The position numbers were made by a program, and so were the translations under genes. 64,000 nucleotides of DNA from Flavobacteriales bacterium (lineage in GTDB: Bacteria > Bacteroidota > Bacteroidia > Flavobacteriales > Schleiferiaceae). Below are positions 16,627 to 25,420 of this stretch, one piece after another; the first letter of the stretch is position 1, and each line of letters begins with the position of its first letter. The notes beneath the pieces are model-generated. The model did not search any database. It saw nothing but the letters and a program-made list of their open reading frames with translations, and had not been told where the DNA came from. The DNA is taken from contig CP051243.1 in NCBI GenBank assembly GCA_017795025.1, forward strand, positions 124,001-188,000. The letters are read 5' to 3'.

Positions 16627-18056
16627 CGCACCTGAATTTGGAAGAGCTGTTTGGCATCGCTGGAGTCCCTTACTTCTAACCAATAATTACCAACACTTAA
16701 GGTGCTTAAGGATAGGCGAGAAGCTTGCTGAGGCATTACCAATAGTCGGCCTTCCCATATCGTTTGTCCACTCGCATTTATAATTGCCCAATCTAAATAT
16801 TGCACCTTTTCTACATCAAGCTTTAGGTAAAGCTCATTCTTTAGTGGATTGGGATAAACCTGTCCCTGTTTTACTAGGGCAGATTCGTTTAAATCAAAAT
16901 AAGGCTGGTGCTCAACAGCTCCGATGTCCACCTTAGCGCCTACAATTCGGGGCTGATTATGAAAGTCATTAGGGTCTAAACCCAAATTGCTAGCATTCGC
17001 TTTTCCGGCATTTACCGCCGGTGAGTTTCCAAAAAGGCGGTAATTACTCTGGGCGGTATCAATAAAATTAGGATTCGAAAATTTAATATTATTCGCCACC
17101 AAGCTAATGCGAGAGTCGAACTCGATGCTGTTGGTTAAGCAGTTTTCGAAGCTTACGTTAATTGCCCTTGGGTCAAAGTTTAAATCGTTATAGGCGAAAA
17201 TGCAGTTAATAAAGGTGCTATTGCCAGGGTATAGCAGACGCATGCCCACCTTATTTTGCACAAAGGTGTTATTGTAGCTTCTCAATTGATTTTGGCTTCT
17301 ATATGCCCAAGCGTAAAGCCCATTGCTGTTAAGATGATGAATGATACTATTAACAATTAAAACATCGGAGCTATACATGCGAACCCCAGCATTTACGCGG
17401 GACCCTGAGGGGGCGGTGGAATAGGCGATCTCGCTTTGACGGATTTGCACTTCGGAATCGATAATGTTGATTCCACTTTGATTGAAGTTCAAAATATGAT
17501 TGTCTTGAATTCGCAGATAGTCGGTATTCATCGCACAGATCCCATCGTAGGTACAATCGTAAAAGGAATTGTGCTCTGCTATTCCTGTTTTTTCATAGAA
17601 ACTTAATGCTCCGCTTAAATCCTTATTTCTGGCAATTTGCACATTTCTTAATCCGTTTCCATATCGAAAAACACAGTACTTAAGTACAGAATGCGCTGGT
17701 GACTTTCCGAGTAAAATTACCGCTCCCCAACTTCCAGAATTTCCCTCGCGGGTAAAGAGGATCGAATCGTTTTCATTGCCTACGGCATTCAAGCTGCCTA
17801 TTACTTCTAAAATGCCTAAGCCGTTGCCATAGTAGTAGCTATACAATTGACCTTGAAAGGGTATCGCTGCCAATCGAATTTCTACCCCAGGTTCAATGCT
17901 CAGGCTCGAGTCTTCGGGAACCGTAGCTCTACCCTGCAGCACATAGGGTGAGTTTGATAAGGACCAAACACCTGATACATCGGTGTTATGCGGAATGATG
18001 GTTTGCGCCAAAAGAGGAACCTGGAGCAAACTGAAAAGGACGAACCAGCGAAGCAT
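16623..18056 (-). CDS. Secreted right-handed beta-helix protein with T9SS type A sorting tail
   Basis: A 477-residue protein with a signal peptide (MLRWFVLFSLLQVPLLAQ). Residues 35-330 carry short repeats of parallel beta-helix type: SLSIEPGVEIRL, GSLNAVGNENDSILF, HNSFYDCTYDGICAMN, LRIQDNHILNFNQSGINII, VRMYSSDVLIVNSIIHHLNS. A choice-of-anchor segment then reads LGLDPNDFHNQPRIVGAKVDIGAVEH, a common end of such helices in Bacteroidota. The last 80 residues (GQVYPNPLKNELYLKL to LFQIQVR) are a type A sorting domain. Parallel beta-helices of this type often bind or cleave polysaccharides, but no active-site residues can be assigned. Confidence 0.87.
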   Translation of the reverse strand: MLRWFVLFSLLQVPLLAQTIIPHNTDVSGVWSLSNSPYVLQGRATVPEDSSLSIEPGVEIRLAAIPFQGQLYSYYYGNGLGILEVIGSLNAVGNENDSILFTREGNSGSWGAVILLGKSPAHSVLKYCVFRYGNGLRNVQIARNKDLSGALSFYEKTGIAEHNSFYDCTYDGICAMNTDYLRIQDNHILNFNQSGINIIDSEVQIRQSEIAYSTAPSGSRVNAGVRMYSSDVLIVNSIIHHLNSNGLYAWAYRSQNQLRSYNNTFVQNKVGMRLLYPGNSTFINCIFAYNDLNFDPRAINVSFENCLTNSIEFDSRISLVANNIKFSNPNFIDTAQSNYRLFGNSPAVNAGKANASNLGLDPNDFHNQPRIVGAKVDIGAVEHQPYFDLNESALVKQGQVYPNPLKNELYLKLDVEKVQYLDWAIINASGQTIWEGRLLVMPQQASRLSLSTLSVGNYWLEVRDSSDAKQLFQIQVR

Positions 18057-18064
18057 ATTGCAAA

Positions 18065-18094
18065 ATAAAAAAGGTCCTCACAACCGAGGACCTT
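18065..18094 (-). terminator. Rho-independent terminator after metK
   Basis: AAGGTCCTC (18071-18079) pairs perfectly with GAGGACCTT (18086-18094), loop of 6. On the minus strand a T6 run follows (18065-18070 read as AAAAAA on plus). It lies 23 bases after the metK stop and just before the next minus-strand gene's start. Confidence 0.9.
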
Positions 18095-18116
18095 AATAAG
18101 TTAAATCTCAGAAATA

Positions 18117-19409
18117 CTATAAACCGAAGGCTGACTTAACATCTTCCACACGGTCCAATTTTTCCCAGGTAAACAGTTCTACTTCCATTTCCTTTCGTTC
18201 GATACCAATGCCATCGGGGCGCTCGAAGCTGGCTTTTACCACTTCATTTTTACGTCCCATATGACCGTAGGCCGCCGAGGAAGAATAAATAGGATTTCGC
18301 AGTTTAAGGTTCTTTTCGATCAAACCGGGACGCAAATCAAAAAGCTCGCGCACTTTGGCCGCAATTTGACCGTCATTCAGATTCACTTTGGCGCTGCCGT
18401 AAGTGTCCACAAAAACACCCATGGGCTCCACAACTCCAATCGCGTAAGAAACCTGCACTAAAATTTGATCGGCTACACCGGCAGCCACTAAATTTTTAGC
18501 AATATGTCGAGCGGCATAAGCAGCGGAGCGGTCTACTTTACTAGGATCTTTTCCACTAAAAGCACCACCGCCATGAGCACCTTTTCCACCGTAGGTATCT
18601 ACGATGATTTTCCGTCCGGTTAGGCCGGCATCTCCATGTGGTCCGCCAATCACAAATTTCCCGGTAGGATTGATATGGTATTTGATATCCTCTCCGAATA
18701 AAGCTTGCAGCTCTGGGCTTAATTGCGCCTTTACCTTGGGAATTAAAATCTTGATGATATCCTCCCGAATTTTACTGAGCATTTGCTCATCAGCTTGTTC
18801 CTGACTAAGGCCATTTCCAGCTTGCACAAAATCATCGTGTTGGGTAGATACAACAATCGCCTCAATGCGTTGCGGCTTGTGGTCATCATCGTACTCAATA
18901 GTTACCTGGGCCTTGGCATCAGGACGTAGGTAGCTAATCTCCGAACCATCGCGACGTAAGTCGGCAAGGGTTTGTAAAATACGATGACTAAGGTCTAAAG
19001 CCAAAGGCATGTAATTGGCTGTTTCATTAGTAGCATAGCCAAACATCATTCCTTGGTCTCCGGCACCTTGCTCTTCGATATTGCCGCGATCTACACCTTG
19101 GTTAATATCCTGACTTTGCTCGTGAATGGCCGAAAGGATTCCGCAAGAATTCCCTTCAAACATGTAGGCACTTTTGGTGTAGCCGATTTTATTAATCACG
19201 TTACGTGCAATCTGCTGCAGGTCGAGATAAGTTTCGGATTTAACCTCGCCGGCTAATACTACCTGACCAGTAGTAACCAAAGTTTCACAGGCTACTTTTG
19301 AGTTGGGGTCAAAGGCCAAAAAATGATCGAGGATGGCATCCGAAATTTGATCGGCAATTTTATCGGGGTGTCCTTCAGAAACGGACTCAGAGGTAAATAG
19401 GTAAGACAT
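18117..19409 (-). CDS. metK: S-adenosylmethionine synthetase
   Basis: Makes SAM from methionine and ATP. It is 430 residues, the long Bacteroidota form, against about 384 in E. coli. Seen: the N-terminal [20 protein letters not shown], the methionine-site loop [32 protein letters not shown], and [19 protein letters not shown] with the phosphate-binding residues. The ATG at 19409 begins the conserved first strand, so the start is sure. It is a single-gene unit with its own terminator. Its leader holds a SAM-II-type riboswitch, so it is probably repressed by its own product. Confidence 0.98.
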   Translation of the reverse strand: MSYLFTSESVSEGHPDKIADQISDAILDHFLAFDPNSKVACETLVTTGQVVLAGEVKSETYLDLQQIARNVINKIGYTKSAYMFEGNSCGILSAIHEQSQDINQGVDRGNIEEQGAGDQGMMFGYATNETANYMPLALDLSHRILQTLADLRRDGSEISYLRPDAKAQVTIEYDDDHKPQRIEAIVVSTQHDDFVQAGNGLSQEQADEQMLSKIREDIIKILIPKVKAQLSPELQALFGEDIKYHINPTGKFVIGGPHGDAGLTGRKIIVDTYGGKGAHGGGAFSGKDPSKVDRSAAYAARHIAKNLVAAGVADQILVQVSYAIGVVEPMGVFVDTYGSAKVNLNDGQIAAKVRELFDLRPGLIEKNLKLRNPIYSSSAAYGHMGRKNEVVKASFERPDGIGIERKEMEVELFTWEKLDRVEDVKSAFGL

Positions 19410-19463
19410 AGCTTCTTTGAGTTTTGTAATCTAAGAGAGGTGGCTAATTGCTTACCGAGAAAC

Positions 19464-19516
19464 ACTGGTTTAGCATTTTTTAGGGTGGTTGCAATCAGCC
19501 AAATTTTTCCACTCAG
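19464..19516 (-). ncRNA. SAM-II-type riboswitch in the metK leader
   Basis: Read on the minus strand, the leader contains the class II order of elements. The P1 arm GTGG is at 19512-19509. Loop 1 has ATTTGGC and ATTGCAA. The second P1 arm CCAC is at 19488-19485, followed by an A-rich strand TAAAAAATG and then GCTAAA at 19474-19469. These are the invariant pieces of the metA-type (SAM-II) pseudoknot as I know it. The second helix (loop 1 CTG with the CAG after GCTAAAC) is short. Loop 1 (19501-19492) is also complementary over 10 bases, with one G-U pair, to CAATTAGCCA at 19450-19441. That gives a competing stem upstream of the metK start, a plausible switch. SAM-V is an alternative class with a similar core. 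Confidence 0.8.
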
Positions 19517-19520
19517 GCGG

Positions 19521-19528
19521 CAAATGTA
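19521..19528 (-). promoter_or_regulatory. -7 promoter element of metK
   Basis: TACATTTG on the minus strand matches the Bacteroidota -7 consensus TAnnTTTG exactly. It places transcription start at about 19515, so the RNA would begin at the riboswitch aptamer. No convincing -33 TTG lies at the usual distance. Confidence 0.6.
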
Positions 19529-19608
19529 GAAAATTTTCAAAGTGATGCGATAGGGCTTTGATTCTTTCTTGGCATCGACTTTGAGTATTTGAAAGTAAAA
19601 CCCCTAAA

Positions 19609-20526
19609 ATGCGAATACCCCGGTTCTTTATTTTCTTCTTACCCCTACTCACTTCCTGTATAACCTTTCAAGCGGTGCCCCCACTTCCCCAAAATCAAAT
19701 TAGCAGTCCTCCCTACCCAGTAAATCCCCAGGTTTTTGAAATAGATGGTAAACTACCGAAGCAGACCCTTGTCGCTTTATCGAACGAGGAAATTAATACG
19801 GAAGGCAATTTGAAGGCCAACCTAATCACAGAGCTGCATGCTCGATCTTTGGACGGCGCTATACTTTTACACCGCGATTATGCCAGTCATGAGGCTGGCA
19901 GAACCCTAGCTTCCGGAGGGGTCGAATACTATACTAAGCACACGCACTTTGCCGAGTATATTCCATTTATGTATCTCGAAAGTATAGAGGACCGGGCCAT
20001 TCTCGATTCTATTGTTTTAGAAATTGAAGGTCCAGCACAAAGTAAGCAGGAGCTGTACTTTTTATTTGATTGGCAAGAGCAACTGCGCTATATACCTGCT
20101 CAATTGGAGTCGGAACACTTTACTGCATTGGCTATCCAACCTTGGTTCTTTTTACGCCAAACCGGCTCCGCTTGGTTCAAGGCCCATTCGAACCATCCAA
20201 ACTTTAATCAGCGACGCTATCAAAGCGGACCTACAGCCCTTCGATACGTTCCATCTTTAAATCTTAATAATGTGTTTTACCTCCGTAAGCCCGGTGTTGA
20301 TTATAAACTTTGGATATCCTTAGATGAGACCCAGCGCTATCGCCTGGACTCCCTTTCTATTCAAGGCCGTGTAGCTCAGGTGAAGCGAATTGATTTCTTT
20401 GGTCGACTCGTCAGCGAAAGCATAGAGATGCCCAGTGGCCTTACTTATACATTTCGTTATTTCTATAAACGGAAGGAGGACGTACCGGCAAATTGGATTA
20501 TTGAAGCCAAGAGCTTGCAACATTAG
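19609..20526 (+). CDS. Lipoprotein of unknown function
   Basis: A 305-residue protein with a lipoprotein signal (MRIPRFFIFFLPLLTSC, lipid Cys17). After a Pro-rich linker (PPLPQNQISSPPYPVNPQ) the mature part is mixed alpha/beta with many aromatic residues (FAEYIPFMYLESIEDRA, LYFLFDWQEQLRYIPAQLES, RLDSLSIQGRVAQVKRIDFFG, LTYTFRYFYKRKED). I recognise no family. It lies between divergent metK and the metH operon, and its last codons contain the -33 element of the metH promoter. Nothing links it to methionine beyond position. Confidence 0.7.
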   Translation: MRIPRFFIFFLPLLTSCITFQAVPPLPQNQISSPPYPVNPQVFEIDGKLPKQTLVALSNEEINTEGNLKANLITELHARSLDGAILLHRDYASHEAGRTLASGGVEYYTKHTHFAEYIPFMYLESIEDRAILDSIVLEIEGPAQSKQELYFLFDWQEQLRYIPAQLESEHFTALAIQPWFFLRQTGSAWFKAHSNHPNFNQRRYQSGPTALRYVPSLNLNNVFYLRKPGVDYKLWISLDETQRYRLDSLSIQGRVAQVKRIDFFGRLVSESIEMPSGLTYTFRYFYKRKEDVPANWIIEAKSLQH

Positions 20527-20545
20527 AACTTGCAGATTACATTTG
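20515..20545 (+). promoter_or_regulatory. Promoter of the metH1-metH2-metF operon
   Basis: TTG (20515-20517), a 20-base spacer, then TACATTTG (20538-20545), matching the Bacteroidota TTG-N19/20-TAnnTTTG pattern. The -33 box lies inside the end of the preceding gene. Predicted start is about 20552, one base before the SAM-I aptamer. Confidence 0.7.
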
Positions 20546-20552
20546 CTTTATA

Positions 20553-20651
20553 CTTATCCAGAAAGACGGAGGGAATGGGCCCGGTGATGTCTTAGCAACC
20601 CCTTAGGGCGGGTGCTACTTCCCACCTTGTATTCTTACAAGGGCAGATGAG
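20553..20651 (+). ncRNA. SAM-I (S-box) riboswitch
   Basis: All core elements are visible in order. P1 is CTTATC (20553-20558) with GATGAG (20646-20651). P2 with kink-turn is AAGAC...GTCTT around GGAGGGAATGG. The invariant AGCAACC is followed by P3 (CCC TTA GGG), GGTGCTA, then TTCCCACC, and P4 CTTGT-loop-ACAAG. It controls the metH/metF operon, which starts 61 bases after P1. I see no strong terminator between P1 and the ATG (only a short CGTTT/AAACG stem near 20655-20667), so control of translation or a non-canonical platform is possible. Confidence 0.95.
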
Positions 20652-20712
20652 AGGCGTTTCGAAAACGATTCCATTTCTAAAATCTTTCGGGGTAGTTGCT
20701 AGTAAAAGCACT

Positions 20713-21720
20713 ATGACCAAAAAAGAAATTTTCGATTTACTGGATAGCCGTATTCTGGTTTTGGATGGCGCTATGGGAACTATGATTCAGCGTTATAAAC
20801 TCGAAGAAAAGGACTATCGTGGCGAGCGTTTTGCCGACTGGAAGAGCGACCTCAAAGGGAACAACGACCTCCTCAGCCTCAGTCAGCCAGAAATAATTAA
20901 GGATATACACCGGGCCTACCTCGAAGCTGGAGCCGATATTATTGAGACCAATACCTTCAACAGCACCCGTGCATCCATGGCAGATTACGGGATGGAGGAT
21001 TTGGTGCCCGAAATTAACCGCGCTGCGGCAAGAGTTGCGAAGGAGGCTGCCCTTGAGTATACCTCGGAAAATCCAGCGAAACCGCGTTTGGTGGCAGGCT
21101 CCATCGGGCCAACCAGTAAGACGGCAAGCTTAAGTCCGGATGTAAACAATCCCGGCTTTCGAGCCATCGATTTCGATACCCTAGCCGAGAACTATTATGA
21201 ACAGGCCAAGGCTTTAATAGAAGGTGGAGCCGATGTTTTATTGGTCGAAACGGTTTTTGACACGCTTAATGCCAAAGCTGCCCTTTTTGCCCTGCAAAAC
21301 TTATTCGATGATTTGGAGAGGGAGTACCCCATTATGGTTTCCGGAACGATCACCGATGCTTCGGGGCGCACCTTATCTGGGCAAACCACCGAAGCTTTTT
21401 TAACCAGCATTAGTCATGTTCCGCTCCTATCTATCGGACTTAACTGCGCCCTAGGTGCCGACCAATTACGGCCTTATGTGCAAACCCTCGCACATGCAGC
21501 GCCTTTTGCTGTATCAGCCCATCCCAATGCCGGTTTACCCAATGCTTTTGGTGAATACGATCAAGGTCCCGAAGAAATGAAGGCCTTAATTAAAGAGTAT
21601 CTCGAACGCAATATTGTGAATGTCATTGGGGGCTGTTGTGGTACCACTCCAGAGCATATTCGGGCTATTGCTGATTTAGTCCAAGACTTTGAACCTCGCG
21701 AAATTCCTAGCCTAGTATGA
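20713..21720 (+). CDS. metH: Methionine synthase, homocysteine-binding subunit (split MetH, first part)
   Basis: A 335-residue protein equal to the first domain of cobalamin-dependent methionine synthase. It binds homocysteine on zinc for methyl transfer. I chose the ATG at 20713 because an upstream in-frame ATG (20647) lies in the 3' strand of riboswitch P1. Seen: [10 protein letters not shown] near the start, ETNTFNST, and the three zinc cysteines, Cys245 in GLNCALG and Cys308-Cys309 in [10 protein letters not shown]. The stop and the next start share ATGA (21717-21720), so the two halves of the enzyme are translationally coupled. Confidence 0.95.
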   Translation: MTKKEIFDLLDSRILVLDGAMGTMIQRYKLEEKDYRGERFADWKSDLKGNNDLLSLSQPEIIKDIHRAYLEAGADIIETNTFNSTRASMADYGMEDLVPEINRAAARVAKEAALEYTSENPAKPRLVAGSIGPTSKTASLSPDVNNPGFRAIDFDTLAENYYEQAKALIEGGADVLLVETVFDTLNAKAALFALQNLFDDLEREYPIMVSGTITDASGRTLSGQTTEAFLTSISHVPLLSIGLNCALGADQLRPYVQTLAHAAPFAVSAHPNAGLPNAFGEYDQGPEEMKALIKEYLERNIVNVIGGCCGTTPEHIRAIADLVQDFEPREIPSLV

Positions 21721-24362
21721 GATTATCGGGTTTAGAACCACTTGTAATTTCCTCCGCCTCCAATTTTGTGAATGTTGGTGAACGCACCAATGTTACGGGT
21801 TCTAGGAAATTTTTACGCCTTATAAAGGAAGATCGCTACGACGAAGCCTTGGAGGTAGCTCGCGACCAAGTGGAGGGTGGTGCCCAAATTTTGGATGTGA
21901 ATATGGATGAGGGAATGCTCGATGGTAAGGCCGCCATGGTGAAGTTTTTACACCTCATTGCGGCTGAGCCTGATATCGCGCGAATTCCGATTATGATCGA
22001 CTCTTCCAAATGGGAAATTATTGAAGCGGGCTTGAAGTGTGTGCAGGGGAAGTCGGTGGTTAACTCCATAAGCCTAAAAGGAGGTGAAGAGGAATTTATT
22101 CGCCAGGCGCGATTAGTTCGACGTTACGGTGCGGCCGTAATTGTGATGGCTTTTGACGAAGAGGGGCAAGCCGATACCTATGCCCGACGCATCGAAATTT
22201 GCGAGCGATCCTACCGGATACTGGTGGATAAGGTGGGCTTTCCTTCCGAGGATATCATTTTTGATCCGAATATTTTTCCAGTAGCCACTGGGATTGAAGA
22301 ACATCGACGCAATGCCTTGGATTTCTTCGAAGCCACCCAATGGATCAAAGAAAACTTACCCGGCGCCAAAGTTAGCGGCGGGGTAAGCAATGTGTCCTTC
22401 AGCTTTAGAGGCAATCAGTTAGTACGTGAAGCGATGCATAGTGCCTTTCTTTATCATGGCATTCGTCATGGTATGGATATGGGTATCGTAAACCCTAGCA
22501 TGTTGGAGGTGTACGAAGAAATTCCGGCGGAGCTCCTAGAAAGGGTAGAAGACGTTTTACTAGACCGCAGGGACGATGCTACCGAAAGGCTGCTAGAGTT
22601 TGCGGATACCGTTAAAGGGGAGGCCCGCAGTAAGGAGAAAGATTTAGCCTGGCGTGACTTAGCGGTAGAAAAGCGGATTGAGCATGCATTGGTAAAAGGT
22701 ATTGTTGATCACATCGAAGCGGATGTAGAAGAGGCGCGACCCCAGTTTGAGAAGGTTCTTGGTTTAATCGAGGGCCCCTTAATGGATGGTATGAATGTGG
22801 TAGGAGACTTGTTTGGATCCGGAAAAATGTTCTTACCTCAAGTGGTGAAATCGGCTCGGGTGATGAAACGAGCGGTAGCCTATTTAGAACCGTATTTGGA
22901 GGCCGAAAAGGCCCTAAGCTCCGATGTGAGCAAAAAGGGTAAAATCTTACTGGCCACTGTTAAGGGGGATGTGCATGATATTGGAAAAAACATTGTGGGG
23001 GTTGTTTTGGCCTGCAACAACTTCGATATTGTGGACCTTGGCGTGATGGTACCCCTGCAAGAAATAATTAGCAAGGCCAAGGAAGAGGAGGTCGATATTA
23101 TTGGCTTGAGCGGATTGATTACCCCTTCATTAGATGAAATGATTGAGGTGGCGAAGGAGATGGAAAGGCAGGAAATGGATATTCCCCTGATGATTGGCGG
23201 GGCGACTACTTCCCGTGCCCATACGGCCGTGAAGATTTTTCCAGAATACTCCCAGATTGTAGTGCATGTAAATGATGCTAGTCGAAGTGTGCCCATTGCA
23301 CAAGCCTTGGCCAATAAGGAAAGTCGAGCTAAGATTAAGGACTCCATCGCCGAAGAATACACCGATTTAAGAAGCAAGTATCTAAATCGTTCTGCCGCCA
23401 AGAATTTAATCAGTTTGGCAGAAGCCCGCGAGAACGCCTTTAAGATAGATGACAGCCAGAAAGCTGAAGCTCCTAAGGTTTTGGGTCGGCAGGAGCCCTT
23501 AAATTTTGATCTAAAGGTTTTAAGGGAATACATCGACTGGACGCCCTTCTTTCAAACTTGGCAATTGCATGGTAAATATCCGCGCATCTTAAACGACGAA
23601 GTTGTGGGCAAGGAAGCCCAAAAGTTATTTGCCGACGCTCAAGAGATGCTGGATAGCATTGTTGAGGAGAATTGGTTGGAAGCCAAAGGAGTATTCGGGA
23701 TTTGGGAAGCGCAGCGCTCGGGGGCAGATGATATTACCCTCCTTGAAGCGGGTCATGAGCGGGCTCGGTTTTATAGTCTGCGCCAGCAAACGAAAAAGGC
23801 CAAGGCCGCCGCGAATCTGGCTTTAGCCGATTTTATTAGTGCCGAGAATGATCACCTGGGCTGTTTTGCTGTTTGTGCCGGATTGGGGATAGAGTCGAAA
23901 CTGAAGGAGTTTGCGGCAAATCACGATGATTACTCCGCGATTCTATTAAAGGCTTTGGCAGATAGATTGGCGGAAGCGGCGGCTGAGTATTTACATGCCG
24001 AGGTCCGTAAAAAGTACTGGGCTTATTCCGACGATGAAGAGCTCAGCAATCAAGAATTAATCGCGGAGGCCTACCGCGGTATAAGACCGGCTCCCGGCTA
24101 CCCGGCTTGTCCAGACCATCTAGAGAAAATCACCATTTTCGAATTATTACAAGCGGAGGAAATAGGCATGGGCTTAACCGAGAGCTTAGCTATGAATCCT
24201 GCCGCCAGTGTATCGGGTTATTATTTCGGTCATCCTCAAGCGAAATACTTTGGCTTGGGAAAAATTAATCGCGACCAGGTCGAAGACTATGCCCAACGCA
24301 AAGGCATCAGCCTTAAGGAAGCGGAGAAATGGCTTCGTCCAAATTTGAATTACGATTTATGA
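21717..24362 (+). CDS. metH: Methionine synthase, folate/cobalamin/activation subunit (split MetH, second part)
   Basis: An 881-residue protein carrying the remaining MetH domains. The pterin-binding barrel starts with [14 protein letters not shown]. The cobalamin cap and Rossmann domain hold [11 protein letters not shown], where His420 is the lower cobalt ligand, plus [10 protein letters not shown] and [16 protein letters not shown]. The C-terminal reactivation domain includes [15 protein letters not shown] for SAM binding. Together with the first part (335 residues) the length matches the about 1,230 residues of single-chain MetH, so nothing is missing. Splitting after the homocysteine domain is known in Bacteroidota. 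The stop shares ATGA with metF. Confidence 0.96.
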   Translation: MRLSGLEPLVISSASNFVNVGERTNVTGSRKFLRLIKEDRYDEALEVARDQVEGGAQILDVNMDEGMLDGKAAMVKFLHLIAAEPDIARIPIMIDSSKWEIIEAGLKCVQGKSVVNSISLKGGEEEFIRQARLVRRYGAAVIVMAFDEEGQADTYARRIEICERSYRILVDKVGFPSEDIIFDPNIFPVATGIEEHRRNALDFFEATQWIKENLPGAKVSGGVSNVSFSFRGNQLVREAMHSAFLYHGIRHGMDMGIVNPSMLEVYEEIPAELLERVEDVLLDRRDDATERLLEFADTVKGEARSKEKDLAWRDLAVEKRIEHALVKGIVDHIEADVEEARPQFEKVLGLIEGPLMDGMNVVGDLFGSGKMFLPQVVKSARVMKRAVAYLEPYLEAEKALSSDVSKKGKILLATVKGDVHDIGKNIVGVVLACNNFDIVDLGVMVPLQEIISKAKEEEVDIIGLSGLITPSLDEMIEVAKEMERQEMDIPLMIGGATTSRAHTAVKIFPEYSQIVVHVNDASRSVPIAQALANKESRAKIKDSIAEEYTDLRSKYLNRSAAKNLISLAEARENAFKIDDSQKAEAPKVLGRQEPLNFDLKVLREYIDWTPFFQTWQLHGKYPRILNDEVVGKEAQKLFADAQEMLDSIVEENWLEAKGVFGIWEAQRSGADDITLLEAGHERARFYSLRQQTKKAKAAANLALADFISAENDHLGCFAVCAGLGIESKLKEFAANHDDYSAILLKALADRLAEAAAEYLHAEVRKKYWAYSDDEELSNQELIAEAYRGIRPAPGYPACPDHLEKITIFELLQAEEIGMGLTESLAMNPAASVSGYYFGHPQAKYFGLGKINRDQVEDYAQRKGISLKEAEKWLRPNLNYDL

Positions 24363-25312
24363 AAGTTACAGAGCATATAAATAAGGCAAAAGACACCTTA
24401 TTCTCCTTCGAAATCTTACCTCCTCTAAAGGGACAAAAGATTGAGGATATCTACAATGTGATTGATCCCTTGATGGAGTTTAATCCCCCTTGGATTAATG
24501 TTACCTATCATCGTGAAGAGGTTATTTACAAAAGGTTACCCAATGGGCTTTTGGAGCAGAAAACCGTTCGCAAGCGCCCGGGAACTGTAGGGATTTGCGC
24601 CGCTTTACAATACCGCTACAAGGTAGATACCGTGCCGCATATGCTCTGCGGAGGTTTTAGTAAGGAGGATACCGAAAATGCCCTGATTGATCTCGATTTC
24701 TTAGGCGTGCAAAATATCATGGCCCTGCGGGGGGATAGCATGAAAAACGAGCGCTTTTTTGCTCCGGAGGCAGATGGTCATCAATTTGCAAAGGATTTGG
24801 TCGGTCAAATTCGAGGGATGAATGAAGGACAATATCTGGATGAAGACTTAAAGAACAGTAGTAAAACTGACTTTGCCATCGGGGTGGCTGGCTATCCCGA
24901 AAAACATTTTGAGGCGCCAAGCCCTAATCAGGATATTGAATATTTAAAGGAGAAAGTAGACTCAGGAGCAGACTACATTGTAACCCAATTGTTTTTTGAT
25001 AATCAGAAGTATTTCGACTTTGTAGATCGCTGTCGGGCGGCGGGAATTACGGTACCCATCATTCCTGGTTTAAAGCCAATAGCTACCAAGCAACATCTAT
25101 CTTTTTTACCGCATTTCTTTAAAGTAGATTTACCAGATGCCTTAGTAAAAGCAGTGGTGGATTGTAAGGACAATGCCGCGGTAAGGCAGGTCGGCGTGGA
25201 ATGGGGTATTCAACAGGCTAAGGAACTGAAAGCAGCGGGAGTACCCGCCATCCATTTTTACAGCATGGGACGGCCTGACAATATAGTGGGTATTGCTCAA
25301 GAAGTGTTTTAA
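24359..25312 (+). CDS. metF: 5,10-methylenetetrahydrofolate reductase
   Basis: A flavoenzyme that makes the 5-methyltetrahydrofolate used by MetH. I chose the ATG at 24359 since it forms ATGA with the MetH stop and gives the normal N-terminus ([19 protein letters not shown]). Length is 317 residues. Seen: [31 protein letters not shown], a segment [13 protein letters not shown] (the folate/FAD signature NILALRGD), and [21 protein letters not shown]. With metH1 and metH2 it forms a SAM-I-controlled operon that completes the methionine-regeneration half of the methyl cycle. Confidence 0.97.
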   Translation: MKVTEHINKAKDTLFSFEILPPLKGQKIEDIYNVIDPLMEFNPPWINVTYHREEVIYKRLPNGLLEQKTVRKRPGTVGICAALQYRYKVDTVPHMLCGGFSKEDTENALIDLDFLGVQNIMALRGDSMKNERFFAPEADGHQFAKDLVGQIRGMNEGQYLDEDLKNSSKTDFAIGVAGYPEKHFEAPSPNQDIEYLKEKVDSGADYIVTQLFFDNQKYFDFVDRCRAAGITVPIIPGLKPIATKQHLSFLPHFFKVDLPDALVKAVVDCKDNAAVRQVGVEWGIQQAKELKAAGVPAIHFYSMGRPDNIVGIAQEVF

Positions 25313-25420
25313 TTTTTTCAACAGGAGCAAGCCGATTTTGTGAATAGAAGAATTGGCTATCAGGTAGTGCGCAAAGACAGCTTCCGTAAATTAGAAAGGT
25401 TCAAACTCTAAACTCTCTTT

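Noticed and set aside
20647-20712. Upstream in-frame ATG for metH1
   Set aside because: It lies in the 3' strand of riboswitch P1, and the added residues are not part of the MetH family.
22880-23533. Long open frame (217 codons) opposite metH2
   Set aside because: It is entirely antisense to a strongly conserved domain of MetH, is rich in Ser and Ile as expected of a shadow frame, and has no family pattern.
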